Assembly (NCBI RefSeq): GCF_033547095.1
Contig: NZ_CP137852.1
Coordinates: 2,659,501-2,723,500 of the forward strand
Origin: Sediminicoccus rosea
GTDB taxonomy: Bacteria; Pseudomonadota; Alphaproteobacteria; Acetobacterales; Acetobacteraceae
Length of the DNA stretch: 64,000 nt
Direction: 5' to 3'
Part shown: piece after piece, positions 51,516 to 59,225 of the stretch
Position numbering within the stretch: position 1 is the first letter of the stretch
How the letters are laid out: each line of letters starts with the position of its first letter
Made by a program: the position numbers and the translations under genes
The notes under the pieces: model-generated
The model's database searches: none
Told to the model about the DNA's origin: nothing
Seen by the model: the letters and a program-made list of their open reading frames with translations, nothing else

Positions 51516-51899
51516 TCAGACCGGGAAGCGTTCCAGGATCTCGATCGAGATGTTCTCGGGCCCGCGGATGAAGCAGATTCGGATGCCCGGGCGCGGCTCG
51601 TTGGGCTCCATGGTGAAGGTCACGCCCTTGGCCTTCAGCTTCGCGACATAGGCATCGAGCCCCGTCACCGAAAAGCCGAAATGGTCAATGCCGAGATAGG
51701 GCGCGGAGGGGGCAGGGGCCGCGTCCTTGCCTTCGGGCAGCAGGAAGATGTTGATGCCGCCGAGCTTGAGGTCCACGCGCGGCTGGCCCTGCTGCATGGA
51801 GCGGATGACCTCGGCGCCCAGCATCTCCTCGAACCAGAGGGCGGTGGCCTCCGGGCTCGGGCAGCGCAGGTGGATATGGTCGAAGCTGAGCGCGGACAT
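51516..51899 (-). CDS. VOC-superfamily (glyoxalase-like) protein
   Basis: A 127-residue protein with the paired beta-alpha-beta-beta-beta units of the vicinal-oxygen-chelate fold: 'MSALSFDHIHLRCPSPEATA' with a metal-binding His, 'LGIDHFGFSVTGLDAYVAKL' and a C-terminal 'ENISIEILERFPV' with Glu. Such proteins include glyoxalase I, methylmalonyl-CoA epimerases and dioxygenases. A ggagga ribosome-binding site (complement of 51907-51912) sets the start. Specific activity is unknown. 23 bp separate its stop from the start of hldE, which lies upstream of it on the other side of the reading direction. Confidence 0.83.
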   Translation of the reverse strand: MSALSFDHIHLRCPSPEATALWFEEMLGAEVIRSMQQGQPRVDLKLGGINIFLLPEGKDAAPAPSAPYLGIDHFGFSVTGLDAYVAKLKAKGVTFTMEPNEPRPGIRICFIRGPENISIEILERFPV

Positions 51900-51982
51900 G
51901 GGCGATTCCTCCAGGGATGGCGACCGGGAGGGTAGAGGAGTTTCGCCCGGTGGGTAGAGTGCAGCCCGCCAGGAGAACCCGC

Positions 51983-52657
51983 ATGACCGAGCCACCCCGC
52001 ATCCTCTCGACCCTCGCCGTCATGGCCCTGCTGCGCGAATGGCTGCCCGAGGCGGGGGAGCCCCGGCCCGAGGTGGTGTTCAACCCGACCGCGCGCCTGA
52101 TGCAGCAGATGGCCGAGGGGCTGACCGGCGACATCGCCATCCTGACCGAGGCGGGGATCGAGGAATTGACGGCGAGCGGCGTCCTGGCCGCCGGCACACG
52201 CCGGGACCTGGCGCGCTCGGCCATCGGCATGGCGGTGCCGCCGGGCGCGCCGCATCCGGATATCTCCAGCGTCGCCGCACTCCGCGCCACGCTGCTGGCC
52301 GCGCCCAGCCTGGTCTATTCCCGCGCGGGGGCGAGCGGCATCTTCTTTGCGGAACTGATCGAGCGGCTCGGCATCGCGGCCGAGGTGAACGCCAAGGCCA
52401 CCATCATCCCGCATGGCTTCACCGCCGAGGTCGCGGCGCGCGGCGAGGCCGCACTCGCCATCCAGCAGGTGAGCGAACTCATGGCCGTCCCGGGCGTGGA
52501 CATCGTCGGCAAGCTGCCGGAGGCGGCGAACACCTACGCCATCTTCTCCGCCGCCCGCTTCACCGCCGCGCGGCCCGGGGCGCAGGGGCTGCTGGACCGC
52601 ATGGCGGCGGCGATGACGCCCGCGCGCCTCGCGGCGCATGGCCTCGACCCGGCCTGA
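51983..52657 (+). CDS. ModA-like substrate-binding-domain protein without signal peptide
   Basis: A 224-residue protein related to the exported ModA-like protein at 8596-9360: 'TGDIAILTEAGIEELTASGV', 'DLARSAIGMAVPPGAPHPDI', 'VYSRAGASGIFFAELIERLG' and the late 'TPARLAAHGLDPA' line up. The start at 51983 follows aggaga at about ten bases, and the protein begins directly with 'MTEPPRILSTLAVMALLREW', with no signal sequence. It should therefore stay in the cytoplasm unless exported another way. No cognate permease is linked; it may act as a small-ligand sensor or buffer. Confidence 0.72.
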   Translation: MTEPPRILSTLAVMALLREWLPEAGEPRPEVVFNPTARLMQQMAEGLTGDIAILTEAGIEELTASGVLAAGTRRDLARSAIGMAVPPGAPHPDISSVAALRATLLAAPSLVYSRAGASGIFFAELIERLGIAAEVNAKATIIPHGFTAEVAARGEAALAIQQVSELMAVPGVDIVGKLPEAANTYAIFSAARFTAARPGAQGLLDRMAAAMTPARLAAHGLDPA

Positions 52658-52727
52658 GGCTTTTTCCTTGCGGGCGCACGGCGGCGCGCCGCATCCTCTC
52701 TGGCCGGGATACGCGAAGGAAACGGCC

Positions 52728-53066
52728 ATGAGCCAATGCATCGTCATCGTGCAGTTCGACCTGCCCAAGCGCAGCGAGGAACAGGCCATCCGCGGCGCCG
52801 TCGCGACCGCGCCGATCTATCGCGAGCTCGCCCGCAAGGGGCTGATCCGCAAGAACTACCTGAATGGCGAGGCGGGCACGGGCGGCGTCTATCTCTGGGA
52901 AAGCCGCGCGGATGCCGAGGCCTGGTTCACCGAGGAGCGCATCGGCCAGCTCACCGAGCGCTTCGGCGTGCGCCCGCGCCTCACCTGGTACGACACCCAT
53001 GTGACCGTGGAGAACCCGGCGGAGGAAGTGCGGGTGAATGGGCGCGTGGTGGAGCCGGCGGGCTAG
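52728..53066 (+). CDS. YdhR-like putative mono-oxygenase family protein
   Basis: A 112-residue ferredoxin-fold protein. 'IVIVQFDLPKRSEEQA', 'GLIRKNYLNGEAGTGGVYLW' and 'ESRADAEAWFTEERIGQLTE' match the YdhR group of small dimeric alpha-beta barrel proteins; an actual mono-oxygenase activity is not established. The ATG at 52728 follows an aagga ribosome-binding site by eight bases. It sits 70 bp after the binding-protein gene and converges with tlyA two bases away. Confidence 0.78.
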   Translation: MSQCIVIVQFDLPKRSEEQAIRGAVATAPIYRELARKGLIRKNYLNGEAGTGGVYLWESRADAEAWFTEERIGQLTERFGVRPRLTWYDTHVTVENPAEEVRVNGRVVEPAG

Positions 53067-53068
53067 GC

Positions 53069-53803
53069 TCAGCCGAACACCGCGCCGATCAGGAATTCGC
53101 GATTGCCCTCGGGGCCGAGCAGCGGGCTCGGCTCCACGCCCAGCACGCGCCAGCCGGGCAGTTCGGCCCACCAGGCGCTGATCTCGTGGCAGACGCGGCG
53201 ATGCACGCCCGCATCCCGCACCACGCCCCCCTTGGCGATGGCCGGCCCCACCTCGAATTGCGGCTTGATGAGGGCCACGGCCCAGGCGCCCGGTCGGCAC
53301 AGCGCCAGGGCGGCGGGCAGCACCACGCGCAGGCCGATGAAGCTCGCATCGCAGACCAGCACATCCAGCGGAGGCACTTGGCCCGGCTCCAGATGGCGCG
53401 CGTTGACGCGCTCCATCACCGTTACGCGCGGATCATTGCGCAGCTTCCAGGCGAGCTGCCCATGCCCCACATCCACCGCGTAGACATGCGCGGCGCCGTG
53501 ATGCAGCAGCACGTCGGTGAAGCCGCCGGTCGAAGCGCCGAGGTCCAGGCAGGTCTTCCCCTCCGGCGATAGACCGAAATGCGCGATGCCATGGGCAAGC
53601 TTCACCCCGCCGCGCGAGACCCAGGGGTGGTCCTGCCCGCGCAGCTCCAGTGGCCGCCCCTCGGCGATAACATCGCCCGGCTTGTTGATCCGGACCTCGC
53701 CCGAATAGACGAGGCCCGCCATGATCAGTGCCTGGGCACGGGTGCGGGATTCAGCGAGCCCGCGCTCGACGAGCGCGAGGTCGGCCCGCTGCTTGGCGGC
53801 CAC
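53069..53803 (-). CDS. tlyA: TlyA-family rRNA 2'-O-methyltransferase / hemolysin-like protein
   Basis: A 244-residue protein with an N-terminal S4 RNA-binding domain ('RADLALVERGLAESRTRAQA') and an FtsJ-like methyltransferase domain with the SAM loop 'CLDLGASTGGFTDVLLHHGA', 'VYAVDVGHGQLAWKLRND' and 'VCDASFIGLRVVLPAAL'. Homologs 2'-O-methylate 16S/23S rRNA cytidines. It ends the xseB-ispA-dxs-tlyA operon, 16 bp after dxs, a conserved alphaproteobacterial order. Confidence 0.92.
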   Translation of the reverse strand: MAAKQRADLALVERGLAESRTRAQALIMAGLVYSGEVRINKPGDVIAEGRPLELRGQDHPWVSRGGVKLAHGIAHFGLSPEGKTCLDLGASTGGFTDVLLHHGAAHVYAVDVGHGQLAWKLRNDPRVTVMERVNARHLEPGQVPPLDVLVCDASFIGLRVVLPAALALCRPGAWAVALIKPQFEVGPAIAKGGVVRDAGVHRRVCHEISAWWAELPGWRVLGVEPSPLLGPEGNREFLIGAVFG

Positions 53804-53819
53804 GCCCGGGCCCTCGTTG

Positions 53820-55745
53820 TTACGCCCGCGCCGGCTCCGCCAGGGCTTCCTTGCCCAGCGCCGCCAGCGCCATCGCGGTGATGTGCGGCGCGTTCAGCCC
53901 GGCCAGGTCGTACTGCTTCTTCGGATTGTCGTGATCAATCCAGATGTCCGGCAGCGTCATCGGGCGGAACTTCAGCCCGTGATCCAGCAGGCCGCGCAGC
54001 GCCAGGTGGTGCATGACGAGGCCGCCGAAGCCGTTCACGCTGCCTTCCTCGATGGTGATCAGCACCTCATGGTGGCGGGCCAGCTGCTCGACCAGCGCGG
54101 TGTCGAGCGGCTTCGCGAAGCGCGCATCGGCGACGGTGCAGGAGAGGCCGAAGGTGGCCAGCTCATCCGCCGCCTTCAGGCATTCCTGCAGGCGCGCGCC
54201 ATAGCTGAGGATGGCGATCTTGGTGCCCTCGCGGATGATGCGCCCTTTGCCGATGGGCAGCACGCTGCCCCGCGCCGGCAGCGGCTCGAGCGCAAAGCCC
54301 TCGCCGCGCGGATAGCGCACGCCCGATGGCGCGTCGTCGATCTGCGCCATGGTCGCGATCATGTGGGCCAGCTCCACCTCGCAGCTCGGCGCCATCAGCA
54401 CCATGCCCGGCAGGCAGCCGAGATAGGCGATGTCGAAGCTGCCGGCATGCGTCGCGCCATCGGCGCCGACCAGGCCCGCGCGGTCCATCGCGAAGCGCAC
54501 GGGCAGGCCCTGCAGCGCCACGTCATGCACCACCTGGTCATAGCCGCGCTGGAGGAAGGTGGAATAGATCGCGCAGAAGGGCTTCATCCCCTCGGTCGCC
54601 ATGCCGGCGGCGAAGGTGACGGCGTGCTGCTCGGCGATGCCGACATCGAAGCAGCGGTCCGGGAAGCGCTTGGCGAACATGTCGAGGCTGGTGCCCGACG
54701 GCATGGCGGCATTCACCGCCACGATCCGCTCATCATGCTCGGCTTCGGCGATCAGCGATTGCGCGAAGACCTTCTGGTAGACGGGCGGGCCGGGCGGTGC
54801 CTTCTGCTGCTCGCCCGTGACGACGTTGAACTTCTGCACGCCGTGATACTTGTCGCCCGAGGTCTCGGCCGGCGCATAGCCCTTGCCCTTCTGCGTGACC
54901 GCATGGACCAGGAAGGGGCCCTTGTGGTCCGTGTCGCGCAGGTTGCGCAGCACGGGCAGCAGGTGGTCCATGTTGTGGCCGTCGATCGGGCCCACATAGT
55001 AGAAGCCCATCTCCTCAAAGAGGGTGCCGCCGGTCAGCAGGCCGCGGGCATACTCATCGGCGCGCTTGGCCACGCGCTCGATGGGCCCCGGGAAGTTCTT
55101 CGCGATCTTCGCCGCGAAGTCGCGCACCGATAGGAAGGGGCGAGACGAGATGGTGCGGCTCAGATAGGCCGACATCGCGCCCACGGGTGGCGCGATGGAC
55201 ATGTCATTGTCGTTCAGGATGACGATGAGGTTGGCCTTCTCGGCCCCCGCATTGTTCATCGCCTCATAGGCCATGCCGGCCGACATCGAGCCGTCGCCGA
55301 TCACGGCGATGACGTTGCGCGGGCGGTCCTGCAGCTCGCTCGCCACCGCCATGCCGAGGCCGGCCGAGATGCTGGTGCTGGAATGCGCGGCACCGAAGGG
55401 GTCGTATTCGCTCTCGCTGCGCTTGGTGAAGCCCGAGAGGCCGCCGCCCTGGCGCAGCGTGCGGATGCGGTCCCGCCGGCCGGTCAGGATCTTGTGCGGG
55501 TAGCACTGGTGGCCGACATCCCAGATCAGCCGGTCATGCGGCGTCTCGAAGACGGCATGGATGGCAACCGTGAGTTCCACCACGCCGAGCGAGGAGCCGA
55601 GATGCCCGCCGGTGACGGAGACGGTGCTGATGGTCTCGGCACGCAGCTCATCGGCCAGCTGGCGCAGCTGGTCGGCCGAGAAATTGCGCATGTCGGCGGG
55701 GACACGGACGCGGTCCAGCAGAGGGGTTGCGGGGCGGTCTTGCAT
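53820..55745 (-). CDS. dxs: 1-deoxy-D-xylulose-5-phosphate synthase
   Basis: A 641-residue thiamine-diphosphate enzyme that condenses pyruvate and glyceraldehyde-3-phosphate, first step of the MEP isoprenoid route. Seen: '[20 protein letters not shown]', ThDP motif '[20 protein letters not shown]' with '[16 protein letters not shown]', the '[20 protein letters not shown]' block, the central Glu in '[18 protein letters not shown]', and the C-terminal transketolase domain. Adjacent to ispA without a gap, so isoprenoid supply and chain elongation are co-expressed. Confidence 0.97.
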   Translation of the reverse strand: MQDRPATPLLDRVRVPADMRNFSADQLRQLADELRAETISTVSVTGGHLGSSLGVVELTVAIHAVFETPHDRLIWDVGHQCYPHKILTGRRDRIRTLRQGGGLSGFTKRSESEYDPFGAAHSSTSISAGLGMAVASELQDRPRNVIAVIGDGSMSAGMAYEAMNNAGAEKANLIVILNDNDMSIAPPVGAMSAYLSRTISSRPFLSVRDFAAKIAKNFPGPIERVAKRADEYARGLLTGGTLFEEMGFYYVGPIDGHNMDHLLPVLRNLRDTDHKGPFLVHAVTQKGKGYAPAETSGDKYHGVQKFNVVTGEQQKAPPGPPVYQKVFAQSLIAEAEHDERIVAVNAAMPSGTSLDMFAKRFPDRCFDVGIAEQHAVTFAAGMATEGMKPFCAIYSTFLQRGYDQVVHDVALQGLPVRFAMDRAGLVGADGATHAGSFDIAYLGCLPGMVLMAPSCEVELAHMIATMAQIDDAPSGVRYPRGEGFALEPLPARGSVLPIGKGRIIREGTKIAILSYGARLQECLKAADELATFGLSCTVADARFAKPLDTALVEQLARHHEVLITIEEGSVNGFGGLVMHHLALRGLLDHGLKFRPMTLPDIWIDHDNPKKQYDLAGLNAPHITAMALAALGKEALAEPARA

Positions 55746-56666
55746 TTAACTTCTCCGCTCGATCACGTAGTCGGCCAGCGCCCGCAGCAGATCGGCGCGC
55801 TCCCCGAAGATTTCGATATGGTCCCGCGCCTGCGCCACCAGGCGCTCGGCCTGCATGCGCGCGCGTTCGATGCCCAGCAGGCCGACCAGGGTCGCCTTGC
55901 CGGCATCGGCATCCTTGGCCGTCGCCTTGCCCATCGCTTCCGTGCTGGCGGTCGCGTCCAGCAGGTCATCGGCGATCTGGAAGGCGGCGCCCAGATCCCG
56001 GCCATAGGCGGCGAGCGCATGGCGCTGCGCGGCGGCGGCCTTGCCAAGCACGGCGCCGGCCTCGGCCGAGAATTCGATCAGCTTGCCGGTCTTGAGCAGC
56101 TGGAGGCGGCCGATGGCCGGCTCGTCCAGCGGCTCGGCCGCCTGCTCGGCCATGATGTCGAGCATCTGGCCGCCGCACATGCCGCGCGGGCCCGCCGCGC
56201 GCGCCAACATGCGGACCAGCTCGATCCGCACGGCGGGGTCGGGGTGCGTCGCCTCGTCGGCCAGCACGGTGAAGGCGTGGCATTGCAGCGAATCGCCCGC
56301 GAGGATCGCGGTCGCCTCGTCGAAGGCCTTGTGGCTGGTGGGCTTGCCGCGCCGGAGGTCGTCATTGTCCATGGCGGGCAGGTCGTCGTGGATGAGGCTG
56401 TAGGCGTGCATCATCTCGATCGCGGATGCGACCCGCAGCGCCGCGCTGCGCGAGACGCCGAACTGCTTCGCCCCCTCCAACACCAGGAAGCCGCGCATGC
56501 GCTTGCCGCCACCGATGGTGGAATAGCGCATCGCCTCGAAAAGCCGGGCCTCGTCGCCCTCCACCACGGGGAGGAGCTGGTCGAGGGCCTCATCGATATC
56601 CTGGGCGGCCTCGGTCAGGGCGGCCGCGAGAGAGGCGGCGGAAGCGCCACCGATCACCATGGTCAT
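55746..56666 (-). CDS. ispA: Farnesyl/geranyl diphosphate synthase
   Basis: A 306-residue prenyltransferase joining IPP and DMAPP into farnesyl diphosphate. The aspartate-rich motifs 'SLIHDDLPAMDNDDLRRG' and 'FQIADDLLDATAS' are intact, with 'GGGKRMRGFLVLEGAK' for diphosphate binding. ATG 56666 lies 14 bp after the xseB stop; an internal ATG two codons on is the alternative. It feeds hopanoid, quinone and undecaprenyl synthesis. Confidence 0.95.
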   Translation of the reverse strand: MTMVIGGASAASLAAALTEAAQDIDEALDQLLPVVEGDEARLFEAMRYSTIGGGKRMRGFLVLEGAKQFGVSRSAALRVASAIEMMHAYSLIHDDLPAMDNDDLRRGKPTSHKAFDEATAILAGDSLQCHAFTVLADEATHPDPAVRIELVRMLARAAGPRGMCGGQMLDIMAEQAAEPLDEPAIGRLQLLKTGKLIEFSAEAGAVLGKAAAAQRHALAAYGRDLGAAFQIADDLLDATASTEAMGKATAKDADAGKATLVGLLGIERARMQAERLVAQARDHIEIFGERADLLRALADYVIERRS

Positions 56667-56680
56667 TCGAACGGATAATC

Positions 56681-56944
56681 CTATTCCACATCCCTCAGGG
56701 TGAGGCCCACCCCGCCTTCGACTACGGCCTGAACCTTGGCCTCGGCCTCGGCGAGCTTCGCCTCGCAATGGCGACGCAGCGCCGTGCCCCGCTCATATTC
56801 GGAAATCGCCTGCGCGAGCGTGCTTCGTCCGCCCTCCAGTGACTTCACGATGCCTTCGAGTTGGCTCAGTGCCTCCTCGAAGGAGAGTTCCGACACATCG
56901 CCATCCACCTGCTCCGGCGGACGCGACGCTTGATGCGCAGACAT
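56681..56944 (-). CDS. xseB: Exodeoxyribonuclease VII small subunit
   Basis: An 87-residue helical protein: 'ELSFEEALSQLEGIVKSLEG' and 'STLAQAISEYERGTALRRHC', then 'KLAEAEAKVQAVVEG', the standard XseB pattern. It associates with XseA (not in this window) to degrade single-stranded DNA. A gggagcg sequence precedes ATG 56944. First gene of the isoprenoid operon, as is common in alphaproteobacteria. Confidence 0.93.
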   Translation of the reverse strand: MSAHQASRPPEQVDGDVSELSFEEALSQLEGIVKSLEGGRSTLAQAISEYERGTALRRHCEAKLAEAEAKVQAVVEGGVGLTLRDVE

Positions 56945-57055
56945 CGAACGCTCCCTAAACCAAACTGCACTCCGGCTCCGGATGTTTGCAGCCTGATGAC
57001 CCCGGCAAGTCGCAGCAAACCGAAATTCAGCGGGCAACACAACCAGGACGTTCTG
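56945..57055 (-). promoter_or_regulatory. Leader of the xseB-ispA-dxs-tlyA operon
   Basis: This 111-bp gap follows the histone-deacetylase-like gene (ending at 57056) and precedes xseB on the same strand. It is richer in A+T than its flanks and must carry the main promoter of the isoprenoid operon unless transcription enters from the deacetylase gene. A small ccgga/tccgg repeat is visible near 56970-56980. No decisive promoter boxes. Confidence 0.35.
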
Positions 57056-57985
57056 TCAGCTTTGCAACAATGCCCGGACATGGGCGGCGGCAGACTGTGC
57101 GAGCGCCTGGAGATCATAGCCGCCCTCCAGCAGGCTGACCACCCGGCCCGCGCAGCGGCGCTCGGCGATCCCGCACAACTCACTGGTCAACCAAGCGAAA
57201 TCCGCCTCCGTCAGGCGCAGCTGCGCGAGTGGATCGCGCGCATGCGCATCGAATCCCGCCGAGATGACGATCAGCTCCGGCGCGAAGGCCTCGATGGCCG
57301 GCAAAAGTGTTTCCGACCAAGCACGTCGGAACTCCGCGCCCGAGGCGCCAGGGGGCAGGGGGGCGTTGTGGATATTGCCCACTCCCGTCTCCGAGGCCGC
57401 GCCCGTGCCGGGATAGAGCGGCATCTGGTGGCTGGAGGCGAAGAGGATGCTGGGATCGTCCTGCGTGCAATCCTGGCTGCCATTGCCGTGATGCACGTCG
57501 AAATCGCAGATGGCGACGCGGCCCAGGCCATGCACCGCCTGGGCGTGGCGGGCCGCGATCACCGCATTGGCGAAGAGGCAGAAGCCCATGGGGCGGCGAT
57601 GCTCGGCATGGTGGCCGGGCGGGCGGGTCGCGCAGAAGGCGCGGCGCACCTTGCCTTCGCAGACCTCGTCCACCGCGCGCACCGCGGCGCCGGCGGCCAG
57701 AAGGGCGGCGCGGGCGCTGCCGCTGCACATGATGGTGTCGGCATCCAGTGCCACGTACTCGCCCTCCGGCGGGCGGACGCCGAGGATGGCGGCGACATAA
57801 TCGGCCGGATGGGCGCGGCAGAGCTGCTCCTCCGTCGCTTCCTCGGGCTGGTCGCGGATGAGTTCGGCGAATTCCTCGCGGTCCAGCGCCTGGAGCACGG
57901 CGCGCAGCCGGTCGGGGCATTCCGGATGGCCCTCGCCCATCTCATGGGCCAGGCAGTCGCGATGGGTGAGAAGAAGGACGCTCAC
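57056..57985 (-). CDS. Histone deacetylase-like family protein (class II type amidohydrolase)
   Basis: A 309-residue zinc enzyme of the arginase-deacetylase fold. Metal ligands and catalytic His pair are in 'ATRPPGHHAEHRRPMGFCLF', 'ICDFDVHHGNGSQD' and 'VISAGFDAHARDP', with the 'SLLEGGYDLQAL' Tyr loop. Bacterial members act on acetylated polyamines, acetoin-related or protein substrates; which one here is unknown. It overlaps the TusA-like gene by 4 bp. Confidence 0.92.
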   Translation of the reverse strand: MSVLLLTHRDCLAHEMGEGHPECPDRLRAVLQALDREEFAELIRDQPEEATEEQLCRAHPADYVAAILGVRPPEGEYVALDADTIMCSGSARAALLAAGAAVRAVDEVCEGKVRRAFCATRPPGHHAEHRRPMGFCLFANAVIAARHAQAVHGLGRVAICDFDVHHGNGSQDCTQDDPSILFASSHQMPLYPGTGAASETGVGNIHNAPLPPGASGAEFRRAWSETLLPAIEAFAPELIVISAGFDAHARDPLAQLRLTEADFAWLTSELCGIAERRCAGRVVSLLEGGYDLQALAQSAAAHVRALLQS

Positions 57986-58218
57986 GGCTCGGCCCGCCGG
58001 CGCAGGACGAAGCGGAAGCCCTCATCCTCCTCGGCCCAGGCCAGCAGCTCGTGCCCGGTCTCCTGGGCATAGGCGTGGAAATCCTTCACCGCGGCCGGGT
58101 CGGTCGCCAGCACGGCGAGCGTGGCACCGGGCGCCATGGCCCTGAGCGCCTTGTTGGCCTTGAGGACGGGCAGCGGACAGGTCATGCCCCGGACGTCGAG
58201 TGTGGTGGTGTCTCCCAT
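57982..58218 (-). CDS. TusA/SirA-family sulfur-carrier protein
   Basis: A 78-residue protein with 'TLDVRGMTCPLPVLKANKAL'; the Cys in 'GMTCPLPVLK' is the persulfide-carrying residue of TusA-like proteins. The start 'MGDTTTLDV' at 58218 is where homology begins. Family members relay sulfur for tRNA thiolation, molybdenum cofactor or sulfur oxidation; the partner here is unclear. It overlaps the deacetylase start by ATGA, an unusual pairing worth noting. Confidence 0.87.
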   Translation of the reverse strand: MGDTTTLDVRGMTCPLPVLKANKALRAMAPGATLAVLATDPAAVKDFHAYAQETGHELLAWAEEDEGFRFVLRRRAEP

Positions 58219-58280
58219 CCCGCCAATGCAGCACCGGCAGGGGCTTGCCCGCAAGCCTCGCGCGCCGCAGCTTTTGCGTC

Positions 58281-59159
58281 ATGCGCATCGGCATTGACCT
58301 TGGCGGCACGAAGACGGAGGTGGTCGCCCTCGGTGAGGCGGGTGAGGTGCTGCTGCGCCGCCGCCAGCCGACGCCGCCCGATTATGCCGGCGTGATCCGG
58401 GGGGTGGTGCAGCTGGTCGAGGGTGCGGAGGCGCAGCTCGGCCAGCGCGGCAGGGTGGGGGTGGGCATCCCTGGCAGCCTTTCGCCCGAGACGGGGCTGG
58501 TGCGGGGCGCCAATTCCACCTGGCTCAATGGCGGGCGGCTGGATGCGGACCTCGCCGCGGCACTGGGCCGGCCGGTGCGGCTTTCCAATGATGCCAATTG
58601 CCTCGCGCTGTCCGAGGCGGCGGACGGAGCGGGGGCGGGGGCTTCGAGCGTCTTCGCGGTGATCCTCGGCACCGGCGTGGGCGGCGGCATTGTCGTCGGC
58701 GGGCGGCTGCTGGAGGGCTTCAACCGGATCGGCGGCGAATGGGGCCACAATCCGCTGCCCTGGATGACGGAGGCCGAGTTCCCAGGTCCCGCCTGCTGGT
58801 GCGGCAAGCGGGGCTGCATCGAGACCTTCCTCTCCGGCCCGGCCCTCGCGGCCGATGCGGATGGCCCCGGCGCGCGCGATGCGAGCGGCCTGCCCGGGCG
58901 CGGCGACGCGGCGGCGCAGCAGGCGCTCGCTCGCCACACGGACCGGCTGGCCCGGGCGCTCGCCATGGTGGTGAACCTGCTGGACCCGGAGGTGATCGTG
59001 CTGGGCGGCGGGCTGTCCAACATGGCGCATCTCTACGCGGATCTGCCCCGGCTGCTGCCGCGCCATGTCTTCTCGGACGTGGTCCGCACGCGCATCGTCC
59101 CGGCGCAGCATGGCGACAGCTCGGGCGTGCTGGGGGCGGCCCGGCTCTGGGATTCGTAG
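58281..59159 (+). CDS. ROK-family sugar kinase (fructokinase/N-acetylhexosamine kinase-like)
   Basis: A 292-residue cytoplasmic kinase: ATP loop 'MRIGIDLGGTKTEVVAL', 'GVGIPGSLSPETGLVRGANS', 'RLSNDANCLALSEAADGAG', 'LGTGVGGGIVVGGRLLEGFN' and the zinc motif 'CWCGKRGCIETFLSG'. ROK enzymes phosphorylate fructose, mannose or N-acetylglucosamine; the 'FNRIGGEWGHNPLPWM' loop fits fructokinase/Mak-like members. There is no HTH, so it is not a repressor. Divergent from the TusA-like gene. Confidence 0.92.
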   Translation: MRIGIDLGGTKTEVVALGEAGEVLLRRRQPTPPDYAGVIRGVVQLVEGAEAQLGQRGRVGVGIPGSLSPETGLVRGANSTWLNGGRLDADLAAALGRPVRLSNDANCLALSEAADGAGAGASSVFAVILGTGVGGGIVVGGRLLEGFNRIGGEWGHNPLPWMTEAEFPGPACWCGKRGCIETFLSGPALAADADGPGARDASGLPGRGDAAAQQALARHTDRLARALAMVVNLLDPEVIVLGGGLSNMAHLYADLPRLLPRHVFSDVVRTRIVPAQHGDSSGVLGAARLWDS

Positions 59160-59225
59160 CGCAGGCATCATTCGCAGCGCGCGCGGGATGGGGCATGCTG
59201 TGCCCCGGCAACCCCGACGGACCCC

